Under the pieces are notes generated by a model. That model was not told the origin of the DNA. It ran no database searches and worked only from the letters and a program-made list of their open reading frames with translations. A DNA stretch of 6,221 nucleotides, taken from NCBI GenBank assembly GCA_008933525.1, contig WBUV01000201.1:1-6221 (forward strand), written 5' to 3'. Shown here in pieces: positions 5,400-6,221 of the stretch; positions within the stretch are counted from its first letter, which is position 1; the number at the start of each line of letters is the position of its first letter. Source of the DNA: Bacteroidales bacterium (GTDB lineage Bacteria; Bacteroidota; Bacteroidia; Bacteroidales; Tenuifilaceae). Position numbers and translations under genes: made by a program.

Positions 5400-6221
5400 A
5401 TGCAAACAGGAAAAATTAATGTTACTACCGAGAACATTTTTCCCATTATCAAGAAATTTCTTTACTCCGACCACGAAATTTTCCTTCGTGAGTTAATATC
5501 CAACGCAGTTGATGCCACTCAAAAACTTAAAACCTTAGCATCGGTTGGTGAGTTTAAGGGCGAAATTGGCGATACAACGATTCGAGTTAAACTCGACTCT
5601 AAAGCAGGAACCCTAACAATTTCCGATAGCGGAATTGGTATGACTGCCGACGAGATTGAGAAATACATCAACCAAATTGCATTCTCTGGTGCAGAGGAGT
5701 TCCTTGCAAAGTATAAGAATCAGGCCAACGGAATTATTGGTCACTTTGGTTTAGGATTCTACTCATCGTTTATGGTGAGCGATAAGGTTGAAATTGTTAC
5801 CCGCTCATGGAAGGACGATACAAAAGCTGTAAAATGGTCGTGCAACGGCTCACCCGACTACAACTTGGAGGAAACCGAACGCGAAAATCGTGGAACAGAT
5901 ATCATCCTTTATATAAATGAGGAATCCAAGGAATTCCTTGAAGATTCTAGAATTGACGGTTTACTTAAAAAGTATTGCCGCTACTTACCTGTTTCAATTG
6001 CCTTTGGAACTATTAAGGAGTGGAAGGATGGAAAAGAGGTTGAAACTGGCAAGGATAAAATTATCAACGATACCAATCCTTTGTGGACCCGTAAGCCAGT
6101 TGATTTGAAGGATGAAGACTATCAAAAATTCTACCACGACCTTTACCCTGTAGCAGAGGAACCTCTTTTCAACATTCACCTAAATGTTGATTATCCGTTC
6201 AACCTAACAGGGGTACTTTAC
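5400..6221 (+). CDS. htpG: Molecular chaperone HtpG (bacterial Hsp90), 3' end cut by window
   Basis: The reading frame opens at ATG 5400 and stays open to the last base, giving 274 codons of a protein usually near 680 residues in Bacteroidota; the missing part is due to the window edge, not a mutation. HtpG is a cytosolic homodimeric ATP-dependent chaperone. The N-terminal GHKL ATPase domain is complete: FLRELISNAVDA with E31, N35 and D38 (E31 the catalytic glutamate, N35 the Mg-binding Asn); DSGIGM at 76-81 with D76 contacting adenine; the lid segment NQIAFSGAEEF (91-101); and GHFGLGFYSSF at 114-124. The charged linker seen in eukaryotic Hsp90 is absent or minimal. The middle domain has begun, with LWTRKP at 228-233 and HLNVDYPFNLTGVLY at the edge. 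The start matches the family N-terminus (MQTGKINVTTENIF). It is preceded by an A/T-rich leader without a Shine-Dalgarno sequence and lies 191 bp from the receiver-like gene, so it probably has its own promoter. Confidence 0.97.
   Translation, partial: MQTGKINVTTENIFPIIKKFLYSDHEIFLRELISNAVDATQKLKTLASVGEFKGEIGDTTIRVKLDSKAGTLTISDSGIGMTADEIEKYINQIAFSGAEEFLAKYKNQANGIIGHFGLGFYSSFMVSDKVEIVTRSWKDDTKAVKWSCNGSPDYNLEETERENRGTDIILYINEESKEFLEDSRIDGLLKKYCRYLPVSIAFGTIKEWKDGKEVETGKDKIINDTNPLWTRKPVDLKDEDYQKFYHDLYPVAEEPLFNIHLNVDYPFNLTGVLY

Noticed and set aside
5917..6179. Short open frames on both strands near the window end
   Set aside because: They are shadows inside htpG, which remains open in its own frame up to position 6221.

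Overview
The window looks like ordinary chromosomal DNA from a member of the Bacteroidota, probably the Bacteroidales or a close relative. This rests on three things. The HtpG N-terminus and its 'NQIAFSGAEEF' segment read like Bacteroidales Hsp90. The M49 peptidase has the HECLGH zinc motif known from the Bacteroides thetaiotaomicron enzyme. Upstream regions are A/T-rich, lack clear Shine-Dalgarno sequences, and carry TAnnTTTA boxes resembling the Bacteroidota -7 element. All five supported genes are on the + strand, and nothing suggests a recent transfer.

Layout: a PLP-dependent class III aminotransferase (10-1203) is followed by a 312-bp intergenic stretch. That stretch begins with AT-rich low-complexity DNA (1204-1290) and then holds a nested, quasi-palindromic element of about 157 bp with four short hairpins arranged symmetrically (1291-1447). 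Next come a secreted conserved protein of unknown function (1516-2442) and a dipeptidyl peptidase III lipoprotein (2542-4578), closed by a strong intrinsic terminator (4602-4633). After that is a small receiver-like protein that has lost the usual phospho-acceptor and ends in one membrane helix (4687-5208). A 191-bp regulatory-looking gap with repeated TGGCA/TGCCA motifs and a plausible promoter leads into htpG (5400 onward), which the window edge cuts after 274 codons.

The genes do not form an obvious pathway. They appear to be separate transcription units for amino-acid metabolism, envelope peptide degradation, an unknown envelope function, a signalling-like protein and protein folding. I see no defence system, CRISPR array, transposase, tRNA or rRNA. 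The items most worth a second look are the nested palindromic element and the tail-anchored degenerate receiver; both are unusual, but neither is shown to be a new system.
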